A DNA stretch of 64,000 bases from Aldrovandia affinis (GCA_029706075.1 JAINUG010000026.1:1781001-1845000); one strand, 5' to 3'; shown: positions 23,001-34,225, numbered from the stretch's first letter. The notes: generated from the sequence alone by a model not told the origin. Translations and numbers: made by a program.

Positions 23001-25219
23001 GGACACCATTTCCTTATTTGTCCTATTTGTCTACATTATCTTAGAGATAGTACATTGTTCATGTGTGGAGATGAGATCCCATGTGCTAGGAAAGGGATTT
23101 ACTTGATGATGCAGCTAGGTGAAAAGCTGTCAATTCACATTTTACATTATATTTGAGATGATCAAATGCAGTGTAAATACAACATGATTATCAATTACAA
23201 TGTGCTACCTAGCTGGTGTCGATTACCTCTATAAAGTACTATAAAGTATAAAGTGCTATAAAGTGAATTAGTTGGACTGCTATGATGAAGCTTAGCCAGA
23301 TAGCTAGTTGAGTCCTCGATGGACTGAAATCTATTGATGGGTACAGCATGAAAGTTAGCTAGCCACAGATATTTCTATAAATATTTCAATCAGGGATAGT
23401 AAAAAAAACATTTGTTCACTAATAACATTTGTTCAAAAATTCCTGTTGCTGCTTTTTTCATAATTTGAATTTAAATATCAAGTACCAAAGAGCAAGAACT
23501 CCTGTAAACAAGGTTGAAGATTGCTTCGGTACATGCTACAATTTTTAAAGTATGAATCAATTCATTTCATTTCATTGCATATGCATTTTGTGTATTTGAC
23601 TAATGGAACAATACTTAATATGTCAGCCACAGTAATATGCCAGTATCCATTTTGTAACACATCTCTGGGATCTGTTCGAAAATGCAAGAATGCATGCTAT
23701 GTACTCATGTCGTAGTGTGTACTACCATGCGTACTGGTGAGTGCGTTCATCACCAATTATTCGTCACTATCACTTTCACACTGTCATTGACTTTGATCTA
23801 TAGGTATATTGAATATAAATATCACTAGAGACATTTGAATACATTTATCAACATCTCAAAGTTTCACAATTTGCATGGGCAGTGTAACATACAGTAGTAA
23901 TGACTTCTGGGAACAACAAGTCTGGATAAAGTATGTGTTAATGCATACTAAGATTTACTGTCCTGATTTTTATTTACCCCCCCAATAATTTGTAGATATA
24001 AAACATTCCCTTTTATTATGTCCCCTTCAATATATAATAGGCGGTTGCGCCCTTGCATTAGGGCTACTTGTTGTGAAAGAAGGGCGCCAGCCGGCCTAAA
24101 CTACTGAGAGAAAAGGCATAAGGGACTGCGGCACTTGGTTGAGGTTGAAACAGGCCATTAGGCAGATGATTGGTTATGCCTGGAACTTATTCAATTAGAG
24201 TGCTTTAGTGAGATTAATTGAAATGTAAGAATGGACTCGACGAATCAGGCAGAAAGATAAATACATTCCCCTTGACCTCACTACAGAACATATGCACTGT
24301 GTAAAAAAAGCCCAAGAATCAATCACAGTCAGTTTTAATACATTTTCAATAAAGAGCTGCAGTAATACTCTTCTGAGTGTTTAATGCACATTAATCTGTG
24401 GGGTTAACCAAATACACACGGGACCACTTAATTACCCATAAACACTAACTCTTCAGACAAATAATCATTTGCAAAAACAGATAGCTCCATGTTAATAAGA
24501 ATGATTCAAAATGAGAGTAATTCTCACGCATTCCAGATGTGAAGTGCAATGTAGATGGAAGAACAGGATAATGATGTGAGATGATCCTTGTTCTCTAGAC
24601 ATAATTGCAAATTATTTTATTTTTTTGCTGTGGCGCAATAGATGTGAGAAATTGTTTAGGTTTTAGGACCATGGAGGAGAGGAAAGATCACCATCTTGAC
24701 TCAAAATTGAACCATCTATTAACCAAAATGACCGCAGGTCACAGACCAATTCTAGTCAATTTGTGCTAATCAATGGGATTTTTAAAATGTTTCAAGCGTT
24801 CCTGAACTCGCAGGATATGAAAACCAACCTATCAGAAAATAAGGAAACTTTTGCTCATTATATTTGTGAATATAATGTCTTCATTAAAAAGTAATTATTT
24901 TCAACTTCAAAGCCCTCAGCTGAACCAAATAAGATCAACAATTTCTTCGTGAACTAAACGTATTTTGCTTCTGGGCAAATGCAATGTTTTGAAATACTCA
25001 GCTATTTTTCCCTTAAAGTGAAGCAACTAGAGATGGCTTAAAATAAGAATGAAAAGTCATCTTAGAAAGATTTTTTTTAACTTAAGCTGAGTAAACACTA
25101 AACAAAACCATCCATGGCAAATGATCTTAAAATAAATAATCTTCTCATGAGAACAGGATTCTTGCAGGGCACATTTTACAATGTTTTACATTTTGGAGCC
25201 TGAAAATAAACGTCTAATG
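20096..25219. other. Long repeat-poor, gene-free stretch
   Basis: About 5 kb of AT-rich DNA with no recognisable transposon, SINE or coding exon, in contrast with the dense repeats on both sides. Small local items: a T/A-rich TATATATAT at ~22035 and a triplicated CTATAAAGT motif near 23230-23265. Such gaps in fish genomes sometimes hold conserved regulatory elements. The sequence alone cannot show this. Confidence 0.4.
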
Positions 25220-25383
25220 CAGGGTTACTCAAATCACGGTCCTCATGGGCCCAGTACTGTTGTTTTTCCACACTCCCTTGTTTTTGACACTCAGGCCAAC
25301 CAATTGCACTAATTGTTCAATTAACTACGTGAGAGAAGGGAAAACCAGGACCAAATTTGGATTTGTGGGCCAGAGTAACCTTG
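25220..25383. mobile_element. Fold-back MITE-like element
   Basis: The left arm CAGGGTTACTCAAATCACGG and the right arm ending GGGCCAGAGTAACCTTG are imperfect inverted repeats. Inner parts also pair (TGTTTTTCCACAC-type on the left against GGGAAAACCAGGACC on the right). About 164 bp, with no coding capacity. Short inverted-repeat elements with this layout (Angel-like) are common in teleosts. Assignment to a named family is not possible by eye. Confidence 0.55.
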
Positions 25384-26040
25384 GTCTAATTAAATTAGAC
25401 ATTTTTGACATTTGGACATACCGATGGAACTTTACATATTTTATATAGAAAACAGAAGCAGCACACTACCAATGTAAGTATAGAGCAGGATATTGGATTT
25501 TTATCAGCTCAAATTCCTTCCTTATCTCTGCTTTCTTTCAACTCCATTGTCTCTTCTTTCTCTCTCCTCTTTCCTATGATTTATTGTACCTCCCAATGTC
25601 AAAATAATAAACCAGAGTGTCATAATTAACACAGAGCACAGATTTTGTAGCTCTACTGAATTTAGCTCTTATCCTCTCTCAAAATATGGCAGACAGGCAG
25701 CTACACATTGGGCTTCCAACTGTATGAAGTAAACCTCTCCGTCAAAAACTCACACAGCAGTAAAAGCAATTCACAGAATTCATATAATTATTTATCCTTT
25801 ATGAAAAGGTCCTGGGGCAGGTACTACTGGGTTCAACTGCTTCCAGGTTGCAGTAACAGCCTGTTTGGTTTCACTTACAAGGCATGTTTATGCCAACCTG
25901 TTTCAATAGCAAGATTGTGCTCATTGAGTCTGTGTATTGTTGCACAAAGGAAATTCTCAGGAGAGCCGTTTAATACTAAGAAATTGTGTTTTTACAAAAA
26001 AACTATTTTTGCAGAAATGCTCTCTAAAGCATGTGAAAAA
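25384..26040. other. No recognisable feature
   Basis: AT-rich DNA. The 111-codon frame at 25708-26043 has no family resemblance. Confidence 0.4.
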
Positions 26041-26325
26041 TGATTTTTATCCCATTTTTATCCCAATTTGGTAGCCAATTAGACCCGCTAGTTCTATGTC
26101 AACCCCCCCCCCCTAGTAATGTGACTTTGCTGCCATAGTCCTGCTACCGGTAGTGACGAAGGCGACCTGACGCCTCTTCCGAGACGGCACTCGCCAAGTG
26201 TCGACTGTAACCCGGTACTACAGGGCCACTCTTATGCGCAGCGAACGTCATGTCAGCTTCCCTCCCCCCTTCCTGGGGCGGACAGCCAATTGCTGGCAGG
26301 CTTTAGGTCCACTCAACCACTTAGA
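26041..26325 (-). mobile_element. tRNA-derived SINE (family A), internally deleted
   Basis: The minus strand contains the body AATTGGCTGTCCGCCCCAGG and the tail GGTAGCCAATTGGGATAAAA, as in the copy at 35538-35842. Of the tRNA-like head only CTAAGTGGTTGAGTGGACC-type A-box sequence remains. The B-box area is deleted. A C-run (26102-26112) lies where the 35538 copy has GGGGGGG on its own sense strand. Confidence 0.75.
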
Positions 26326-26329
26326 GGGA

Positions 26330-26718
26330 ACAGTAAGTCAATAAATACAAGGCCATAATACCTTCATCCTATGGTGAAGTATTTCTATCCTAATGGGAGT
26401 GGTCTCTTCCACGATGACAATACCCCCATATACCGGGCATTATTGATCATTGGATGGTTTGATGAGCATGAGAACAATATAAACCTTATGCCATAGCATG
26501 ATCAGTCACCAGATCTCATCCAAATTGAACACTTCTTGGAGATTCTGAAGTAGCGCCTGAGAAAGCGTTTGCCACCACCATCACCAAAACACCAAATTAG
26601 GGAATTTCTCAGGGAGGAATGTTGTATCTCTCCAATAGAGTTCCAGACACTTCCAAAATCTATGCCAAAGTGCATTGAAGCTGTTCTGGTGGCTCGTGGT
26701 GCCCAACACCCTATTAAG
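26330..26718 (+). pseudogene. Tc1-like transposase C-terminal fragment
   Basis: Plus-strand reading gives HDDNTPIYRA (second catalytic Asp retained), WFDEHEN, then QSPDLIQIEHFLEIL (third catalytic acid retained) and FPPPS-like RLPPPSPKHQIREFL, finishing with SMPKCIEAVLVARGAQHP, the standard C-terminus of a fish Tc1 transposase. Two in-frame stops are present, at ~26495 and ~26552. The N-terminal half is missing, and the 3' side is cut by the hAT insertion at 26719. Sequence after 28323 probably continues this element's 3' end but is too decayed to define. Confidence 0.9.
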
Positions 26719-26832
26719 CAGTGGCGGGCTGTGCATTTCACACCTAGGCCTTCAGTAGTGCTCCGTCTGAATCAATCCACCCCTCAATAACTATTTTATG
26801 GCTATAAAAGCCATCTTATTGTTATGTTTTGA

Positions 26833-27351
26833 GTGTCTGTTCGGTTTGTTTTTGCACTTTGTTTATTTATCTTTCTTCAGTCATGTTTCATTCTCGTTCT
26901 GTCATGCACTTCGGGAAATTCTATGTTTCGGTTTTTCCGTCTTCGTTTCTAATCTCGTTTTACTTCCTTCTTACTTTCTAATTACACTTTGTATGCATAC
27001 ATATTAGTTAGATGTGTATAGTACTAACCAACTAATCTACTAACATTAGGGATTTAGATTAAGTTACTAACACTACTAATCACTAATTATCTCACGCTTC
27101 TAACTATCGCTGTCATTCTCTCTCGTCCTATCTCTGTACGCTTCTCACGTTCCGCTTTATTTGCACGCAGATTTCTTTATGCGTTCCTCCTCCTCCCTAA
27201 AAAACCGAAACATAGAATTTCCCGAAGTGCATGACAAGACAAGGAGAGGAACTCGAACAGGAACAATGACAGACGGGGAACAGAACGAGAATGAAACATG
27301 ACTGAAGAAAGATAAATAAACAAAGTGCAAAAACAAACCGAACGGACACCC
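26833..27351. repeat. Large palindrome 1 within the hAT element
   Basis: The left arm 26833-26932 (GTGTCTGTTCGGTTTGTTTT ... TCTATGTTTCGGT) is repeated inverted at 27204-27351. The right arm carries an extra ~45 bp (27232-27279) that the left arm lacks, so the left arm probably suffered a deletion after the inversion. The spacer of ~270 bp is T-rich and shows no similarity to known repeats. Confidence 0.85.
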
Positions 27352-27585
27352 GTTGCCCTTGCATCGCAGATAGATAACTCGTGTATCCAGAATAAATGCC
27401 TTTACTGAAGAAACAAACCCGTGGTGCTACAGCTGCGACACACATAAAAAAAGCATCAGTACTAAAAGCATCAATAATAACCTCATAAAATTGCAATATT
27501 ATTTAGGAAAATAGCAACATTTTACTCACCAAAAATCCTTATTATTTGTACAAAAATCCATCCTCCTTTCTTTCCTCAAAAAGAG

Positions 27586-27747
27586 TTAAATTACTCTGTC
27601 GTACAGATTATCCGTGTGTTTCAGTTCCATCAAGAAGTCCTTTTCTATCGCCATCAAAGGTAATGCTGAAAGTCGAGCCTGCCCTGTCGTATTTCTGGCA
27701 TAAGTTTTAATTCGCTTTATGGCTGAAAATGTCCGCTCAAATGTCTG
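27586..27747 (-). pseudogene. hAT transposase C-terminal (dimerisation) domain fragment
   Basis: The minus strand encodes 53 residues followed by a stop: FERTFSAIKRIKTYARNT, then RLSALPLMAIEKDF and a short tail. This is the hAT family C-terminal dimerisation domain, whose usual motif is AERSFSALKRIKTYLRNT followed by RLS-L-L-SIE. The upstream catalytic part is absent; the frame is cut off where the inverted repeat at 27748 begins. Confidence 0.85.
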
Positions 27748-28261
27748 AATCACAGACTGATGTTAATTATATTTTGTCCATGAATACTTATTAAATAATT
27801 CCAAATGGTCTGTCCGCTTCCTTTCATAGCTTTTCCCCTGATTGCGCTGCTTCCAGACGTGTATTTTCATATTAAAGCATTTAACCAATCACATTACATC
27901 ATAGTCAGACACTCTCTGACTACCCAATCAAAGGGTGTGAATACGCTGACGTTACCTAGGCCTTCTAGAAGGCCTTCGTGTCCCCAACTCAAAATCTGAT
28001 TGGTTGAAGCAACAGTTTGATCAACACTTATTTTATGCTACAGGGCCTGCAGAACTGATTGTGAAGGCCTCCAGGCAGATTTCTTTGACCCTGGCAACAA
28101 ATGATGGCTGAAATGTGATTGGTTAAATGCTTTAATATGAAAATACACGTCTGGAAGCAGCGCAACCAGGGGAAAAGCTATGAAAGGAAGCGGACAGACC
28201 ATTTGGAATTATTTAATAAGTATTCATGGAAAAGATATAATTAACATCAGTCTGTGATTCA
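27748..28261. repeat. Large palindrome 2 within the hAT element
   Basis: The left arm 27748-27894 (CACAGACTGATGTTAATTAT ... TTAACCAATCACATT) recurs inverted at 28111-28260 with high identity over ~147 bp, separated by ~215 bp. Both arms contain CGCTGCTTCCAGACGTGTAT. This looks like an inverted duplication of the element's original 3' region. Confidence 0.88.
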
Positions 28262-28323
28262 GATATTTTTTAGGCCAGCAGAGAAGGCCTTGCAGGCCCT
28301 GACGGTCCACCACTGCTATTAAG

Positions 28324-29186
28324 ATATATGTAGTTTAATTATTTAAAAAATGTTAAACCGTGACACACGAAACTCTGTGTTCTAATTGTGTTCTAATTTG
28401 GTAAGAAACTATAACACTGTAAAAAGATTTAAGAAAAACTAGTGAAGAGATTTGTATGAAATTACGAGGATTCATTCGAATAATATTTGTCCAGAATTGT
28501 TTTAATGTACATTGGTACTGGAACAACATTTGAATGTACGACCATTATATAAACACTGCATGACCGGCCAGTGTATAATATCAGAGGTGTAATTATTTAT
28601 TGTGTATTGTACATAATTGGTATGTTATGGCCAGTTGTCCTAAGTGGTCCCAAGAATTTGACTGTTCTTTTTCTATTGGGAGTATGAGGGGGAGGCAGCC
28701 TTATTTGACCCTGCACACATTATTATGGGTGTTTCTATGAACATGTAATTCAGCTTTACAGAATTCAAGGTGACATTTTTTCAGTTTTGTTTTCAACACC
28801 TGATTTATGTTTGCTCAATTATCGAAGACCTTCATTTCACTACCATAAAAATGATTGGTTGGGTTATGCAATCATATACAATGTTTTTAGACAGATTGAA
28901 TCTGAGCTTGAATTTTTAACTGATTTTGTATTTTGTATTGTAAGGTCCAACAGGCTTTCTCCTTCAATTCATTTACAACCGTAGTCAAGCTCCCTGATGC
29001 ACCCAATCTAGATAGGTGTAACTGGTGGCTTTCTCCAGGGTGTGTAGGGATGCCTACATTAATAGTGGACAAGGTGTTTACCATCTGAGCTAAATTCCTG
29101 AATGATTGCTAATTTGGATCTATTGGAGTATTTGGCCTTAGACAGTGATGCTTTTGATTGGATGGAATCAGTTATCAAGCGCGTAG
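28324..29186. other. No clear feature; possible decayed Tc1 3' end
   Basis: Position suggests that the first few tens of bases belong to the Tc1 remnant split by the hAT element. The rest is AT-rich and unrecognised. Confidence 0.35.
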
Positions 29187-29303
29187 TCAGCTGGGATTCT
29201 CACATCAATCATCCACAGCGCAGTCAGCTGGAACAGTCAAATCAGTCATCCGCAGCGCAGTCAGCTGGAACAGTCAAATCAGTCATCCACAGTGCAGTCA
29301 ACT
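29187..29303. repeat. 37-bp minisatellite, ~3 copies
   Basis: The unit CAGTCAGCTGGAACAGTCAA plus ATCAGTCATCCGCAGCG repeats about three times with a few substitutions (first copy has GGGATTCTCACATC, last has GTGCAGTCAACTT). Overlapping frames are artefacts. Confidence 0.9.
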
Positions 29304-29973
29304 TAAACGATTACACCTGGTCTCCATGCTGAGTGAAGACCTGTTTGTCAATACTAACAGGATGCTTATGCGCTCCACCAGATGTCACAGGAAGCTTTTC
29401 AGCAGCAGGGCATATACACTGACAATCCATATTTATCACACTCATACATATGCTCTGCTTTCTCATCAATATAAAATGGCCAAGTATTCCAGTGATACTC
29501 ACCCTCAAATGCCAAATGGCATATTCTGTGTTTGTTTGATAAAACTGTGAATTTTTACCCGAGTGTCACAGACATATATAGAAACACAGGTGCGAGGCAA
29601 CTGGAGATATACAGTATGAGGCATTTATAGTCCAGATTTGAATCCAGAAATGTACTGTATCCACAGAACATGAAAACAGCTTTGCACTGTATGGAATTAA
29701 TTGTCTCATGGGATAAATCTCATGGGAATATTATGTTCTCTCATCAAACATTAGGCTTTCTTGAACTACATAAGGCATTTATTCATCATAAAATGCATGT
29801 TTATTCAACAACGAGTATAAATCATTGATGATCCCAGAATGTCAGCTGTAAAAGGCAAAACACACAAAAAGAACCTTGCTCTCGAGGTGCTTCACAAGCT
29901 GACAACAGTCGCAGACGAAACCCTCCTGGAAGTCTCCTTCCATAAACGCAATCATTCTGCAACACTCACACTG
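29304..29973. other. No recognisable feature
   Basis: AT-rich DNA with no coding or repeat signature. Confidence 0.4.
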
Positions 29974-30186
29974 TGGCAGGCAGTGTGGTATAATGGTTAG
30001 AGAACTGGGCTTGTAACGTTAAGGTTGCAGGTTCAATCCCCAGGTGGGACACTGCCGTTGTACCCTTGAGCAAGGTACTTAACCTGAATTGCTTCAGTAA
30101 ATATCCAGCTGTATAAATGGATTGTAAAGAAATGTAAATTGTAAGTCGCTCTGGATAAGAGCGTCTGCTAAATGCCTGTAATGTAA
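29974..30186 (+). mobile_element. tRNA-derived SINE, UnaSINE1-like
   Basis: The head has an A box (TGGTATAATGGTTAGAG, 29986-30002) and a B box (GGTTCAATCCC, 30030-30040) with tRNA spacing. The body includes TACCCTTGAGCAAGGTACTT and AATATCCAGCTGTATAAATG. The tail GTAAGTCGCTCTGGATAAGA with GCGTCTGCTAAATGCCTGTA ends in TGTAA repeats. This tail is nearly identical to that of the L2 LINE at 19401-19455, which fits the known UnaL2/UnaSINE1 partnership in eel. It is not a tRNA gene: no acceptor-stem pairing or CCA-ready end follows the B box. Confidence 0.88.
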
Positions 30187-30648
30187 CACTGCCTTGCTGA
30201 CGGCCACATTTTAACCCCTAAGTATTAGTCTATTGCTCTCCCTACAACTGAACGAATTACTGCCAAAACAGAGACACCAAGTTGATAAAAATACAACTAG
30301 CGTGGTTCTGAAACAGTCAGGTGCATAAATGAATAAATGGCAACAAACCTCCTCTTATAGCTAACTAGAAAACTTTCAGTCCGGTTGCCTGTAGCGAGCG
30401 AGCCAACCGAAGCGGCTATATCTCAATGCTTAAAGTTAAACGCTTAAAATTAAACAAACAAAAGCTAGTTAGCTATCGAATATTCCCCTGCTCTTGGATT
30501 TGCTCCAGAGAGGGAGAAAAAACACAGAAAACCTCATGTCAGCTGGGTGTAATGCCGAATTTGTGAATTGTTAGCTTTTTAACAAGCTTGCGCGAAGCTA
30601 GACAGGGAAAAAATGGAAACTGTCCCCTAATGGAAACAAAAGTTAACC
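30187..30648. other. Unassigned; may be decayed hAT interior
   Basis: Lies just downstream (minus sense) of the hAT transposase N-terminal relic. Contains GCGAGCGAGCC near 30394 but nothing I can classify. Confidence 0.35.
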
Positions 30649-31440
30649 TTAAGAGCAAATCCGTTTACCCTTTCCAATGACAAACGTCAAAACACAATCA
30701 ACAATACAAAACAAAATCCCAATAATCTCAATGACCGAAACAGTAACAAACAATCTGCTCAAACTCTCTGCACGAATGGCAACAGGAATCCAGCCAGGGA
30801 AAGCCATCGTCTCGTCAATCTGCCAGGAGAAGAAGGGCGCAGCATCTACCTCTTCTTTTATTTCACTTTTGATAGTGTTGACTATTGCAGAAATTAAATT
30901 ATTTTGGATAGTTTTCGACATGCCAGTGAACACATTTAACTTTTGTAAATGCTCCACTAATAAAGGGTCATACCCTGCAATTACATCAGCCAGCTCTCTG
31001 TAGTTGCCCTTATTAGCAGAATTTTCCCTCTCATCATGCCCCTGGAAAGCTAGCTCTTGCATGCCTAGAAAGGCTGTAGTATCAATCAAACGTTTAAGAG
31101 CATCTCTATTTCTCGTCACTTTCTCATTGTGTTGCACAGTTTGCAGACACAGACCCTCGTCGAGGATGTGCTAGTCCATGTCAGTGATTTTCCCATGAGA
31201 AGACAGGGTCAGCAATACAAATGATTGGTAGCGAGGCTCCCAATTAGCCAAGTGTACCTATCATACCAAGAAGTATTGAACACTCCTACCTTCTCGTTTT
31301 TCTTAGTGAACATCATTTTAGGAAGTGGTCTTCCTTCTGTTTTAATCCTCCTGTTCTCTCTGCATTCCAATGAGTGGAATGGAGTTTGCAATAAAAACTT
31401 CAGCACATCCTTCTCCGCATTTACCATTCTGCCCATTGCT
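30649..31440 (-). pseudogene. ZMYM1-like hAT transposase, N-terminal half
   Basis: Minus-strand frame 31436-31209 shows a TTF-type zinc-finger-like segment: FNTSWYDRYTWLIGSLATNH followed by LYC. Near 31200 the frame shifts. After a stop around 31171, frame 31137-30649 reads HNEKVTRNRDALKRLIDTTA, FLGMQELAFQGHDERENS, GNYRELADVIAGYDPLL and FFSWQIDET, the DUF4371-type region of ZMYM1-like domesticated and free hAT transposases. The catalytic core and C-terminal dimerisation domain are missing. The relic's strand matches the C-terminal piece at 27586-27747, but that piece lies in a separately bounded element, so they are two insertions. Confidence 0.82.
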
Positions 31441-31953
31441 AATTAGCTAGCTCTCATCAGCTCTCCTCCTCTCCCGCCCATTTGATTAGCTTGTTAGTTC
31501 GCTTGCTAGTAATATAAGCTAACATTAGCCACAACGTCGTTCTTTTGCCAAGATCCTCCAACAATGAATAATAAAAATTACTACGACCTCTCCTTCACGC
31601 CCTACTACCCTCAATTTTAAAAAACTACATTTGCACAACTATTTGTAATTTAATTAATAAAAAAGCTAATCTCTCTCTCTCTGTGTCTTTCACAAAATCT
31701 CATACATGTCTACAACTGAATATCATAGCTTGTGCATGATAACCTTGATCCCCTCCCCTCTCTACTTTAATTGGATGTACAGTATGTCATTATTTTATTC
31801 CGATGGCTGATTGGTCTATTGGCCTTAGGGAGGACGTCCTCCCTAACAGTCATTTTTGCCATGCAAAAGATAGGAGAGGAGAAAATGGGGAAGAAAATGC
31901 ATTTAAATGGTGGCTTATGAATGCCTAGGGAGGACGAGGAGATACCGTCCTCT
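31441..31953. other. Likely 5' region of the hAT relic with 22-bp palindrome
   Basis: Directly upstream, in minus sense, of the transposase start. It holds a perfect, spacer-free 22-bp palindrome TTAGGGAGGACGTCCTCCCTAA split about the central ACGT (31825-31846; shown here as its two 11-base halves joined by symmetry) and a related CTAGGGAGGACGAGGAG at 31925-31941. Similar AGGGAGGAC motifs occur near ends of fish hAT elements, but the terminus itself and a target duplication could not be found. Confidence 0.4.
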
Positions 31954-34140
31954 GGCTACATTTTCACATTGGACTTGAGACTTTAAGAATAGCACTAAGG
32001 GTAGCACTTGAAGGCAATGTTTTGACATAATTTTTATAGATTCTTTTTTTTCAAATGTTTGGGTAGGACTGTCCTCCTTGTCCTCTGGACAAGCCTCCTC
32101 TGGTATATATACTCTTCCCCAAGACAAAGAAAGTGACAAAGTAGGACGAAATGTCTCATTATTGCTGTTGACAATTACCTATTGCATTCAGTAAGCTTTC
32201 TCTAATTGCCATTATTTTACTATAACATACATTTATGAACAGGCTGATCATTGTGCTACAAGGAATTCTCCTTGTTATATTAACTGTCTAAATTATTTTC
32301 ACCTGGAGTGGAAACTGGGTTTATCCCAGGCCCCTAAGAAGATAATCTTCCTCCAAAGTTAGCAATTTCTATTTGATTCAACTCTGGTTTGATGTCAGGA
32401 AATGTATTTTCCTTAATACATTCTGAGAGCAGAAATACAAATCTGTGCTACAATATTGACCTCCTCTTAATGACTTCCTGTTCCACCACTTGGATATAGT
32501 GTAAACTCTTCATTGCTGGAAAATAAATCCACCACATCTGGTAAATTAACAAAATGCTGTTGGCCCAAATCATGATGCTATCTCCAGACATGATTGCATC
32601 ATTACCGGGGTCTAGAAATAATCTGTTTTCATTATCTACCCAGCCTTCTGAATACACTGTTTGCTTAGATATTCACAACTGCTTTGACTCAAACTTCATC
32701 ATTTTCAATCAACCACAAAGCAAGTGAAGAATATCCCAAGGCTATCCATGCTCTGTGCCCGTGGATAAAGGCCTTTAAGTAAATTAATGTGTAGTTTAGA
32801 ATTTAGGACAGCTACAGCGCTGCACAGCTCTTCTAAGAGAGATGAGGACCGGAGTAGCGTTTTACACAGAAGCAGAGTGTGGGCCTGGTCTAATAGCTGA
32901 TTGACAGGTAATAAAAAGTAGGTTGTTGATACAGGAAGCTTGTCAGAGTGTTGTTACACATGTTGTCAGTACATGGTTACCCACACTATGTAATTTCTGC
33001 CAACAGCGACAAGCCTACATTGTGTCTGCTAGAATGAAACAGCACTTAAATTTTAGACTGCATTTTCCCCCCGTGTTTGTCTTTGTAATTAACAGCTGGG
33101 TACTTCCTCTCCGGCGTGCCCTTTATTCATTTCTTTGCACTTTCGTGTGAAGGCAGCCATTTTACTGCACCGCAACAAACCCATTACGCATTCCAGGGCA
33201 TGCTGTCTTTGTGTTGTATGGGTGTATTGATCCAGCATCCATTGATATATTGTGGTTATCACAGCCTATCAAAAAATAAAGGTTGTCGTCGTCCATCAGA
33301 AAAATACATTCTGAAACATCCCCACTCCGCTCAGATGCATAAATAAAGAGATCTGGCACCATCACACTGATTCCCATTTCTATTTTTTCCATGTGCTGAA
33401 GCACCCAGGCCTTGTCCGGGGCAGAACTGGTGTCGAAATTGTGAAAATACATGAATAAGCCAAACAGACCTCATCTCCGAAAGGGAAATTGGTTTGTCTT
33501 TCCGTTGGCCCTCCTTGTCTTGTTTTTATTAGATCTTGTGTCCTGATGAAATTCTGTCTTCAGGAAAGGCGAGCACACTTAACTCCTCAGAAACCAACAG
33601 AATGCAACCTTGCTAACACAAAATGTCTGCAGCGCCAGGGCAATTTCTTCATGTTGATGAAAACAAAAATGGAGCAATACTGAGTTAAGCCTGTTGAGCA
33701 CCAGGTTGTGAGCAGGTTTGTACTAGGTCTTCTCCAAACCTGTTTTACACATGTACCTTCTAATGAGAGCTATGCACCAAGGCATAAAAATAGTGTTGAA
33801 TGGTTTGAATTGTAATGCACTTAATTATAGAATAATCCATTTGTCTCAGAGAGGAACCATCAGAGGCAATTTCAGGGACTTAAGTGAGGTGATTAATTAA
33901 GCAGTTTAAAGTGCATGGTGAAATGGTCTGTGCTTAGAAAGTAGGCCTTGACCCAGCCAGGGGTCTAACTGGGTTTTTGTCAAAGCAGAATATGAGGGTG
34001 ATGCAACACACAGTCCTGAATTACTGGATTGAGAGAGAGGGGGTGAAGATCTAATTGTGTTTCCAGCCCAGTGCAGCAATAGAATAATTCAGCAGTAAAT
34101 AAGGGAGGCCGGTGCCATGTTACCCTCCCTGCCTTAAAGC
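31954..34140. other. No recognisable feature
   Basis: AT-rich sequence without transposon or coding signature. The 96-codon minus frame at 33162-33452 has no recognised domain. Confidence 0.4.
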
Positions 34141-34146
34141 CTTAAA

Positions 34147-34170
34147 ACTCTCTCTCACTCTCACTCTCTC

Positions 34171-34224
<54 letters not shown>

Positions 34225-34225
34225 A
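34147..34225. repeat. (CT)n microsatellite
   Basis: A nearly pure CT tract of about 79 bp with a few interruptions (CACTCTCAC near the start, a G near 34212). Confidence 0.95.

Larger units (their letters stand above)
26719..28315. mobile_element. hAT element inserted in Tc1 remnant, with 8-bp duplication
   Basis: Termini CAGTGGCGGGCTGTGC and, inverted at the right end, CAGTGGTGGACCGTCAGGGC. Flanked by perfect CTATTAAG on both sides (26711-26718 and 28316-28323), the 8-bp duplication diagnostic of hAT. The element is 1597 bp. It keeps only a C-terminal transposase piece on the minus strand (27586-27747) and holds two large inverted repeats (26833-27351 and 27748-28261). It is nonautonomous and inserted just past the C-terminus of the Tc1 transposase. 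Confidence 0.9.

Noticed and set aside
29986-30040. tRNA gene
   Set aside because: A and B boxes are present but continue into a SINE body and L2-type tail. The same applies to 45541-45682, 35538-35842, 2674-3113 and 56606-56970.
27586-31440. A single hAT element joining the C-terminal piece (27.6 kb) and the N-terminal piece (31 kb)
   Set aside because: The C-terminal piece lies in an element closed by its own 8-bp duplication at 28316-28323, so the two pieces come from separate insertions.
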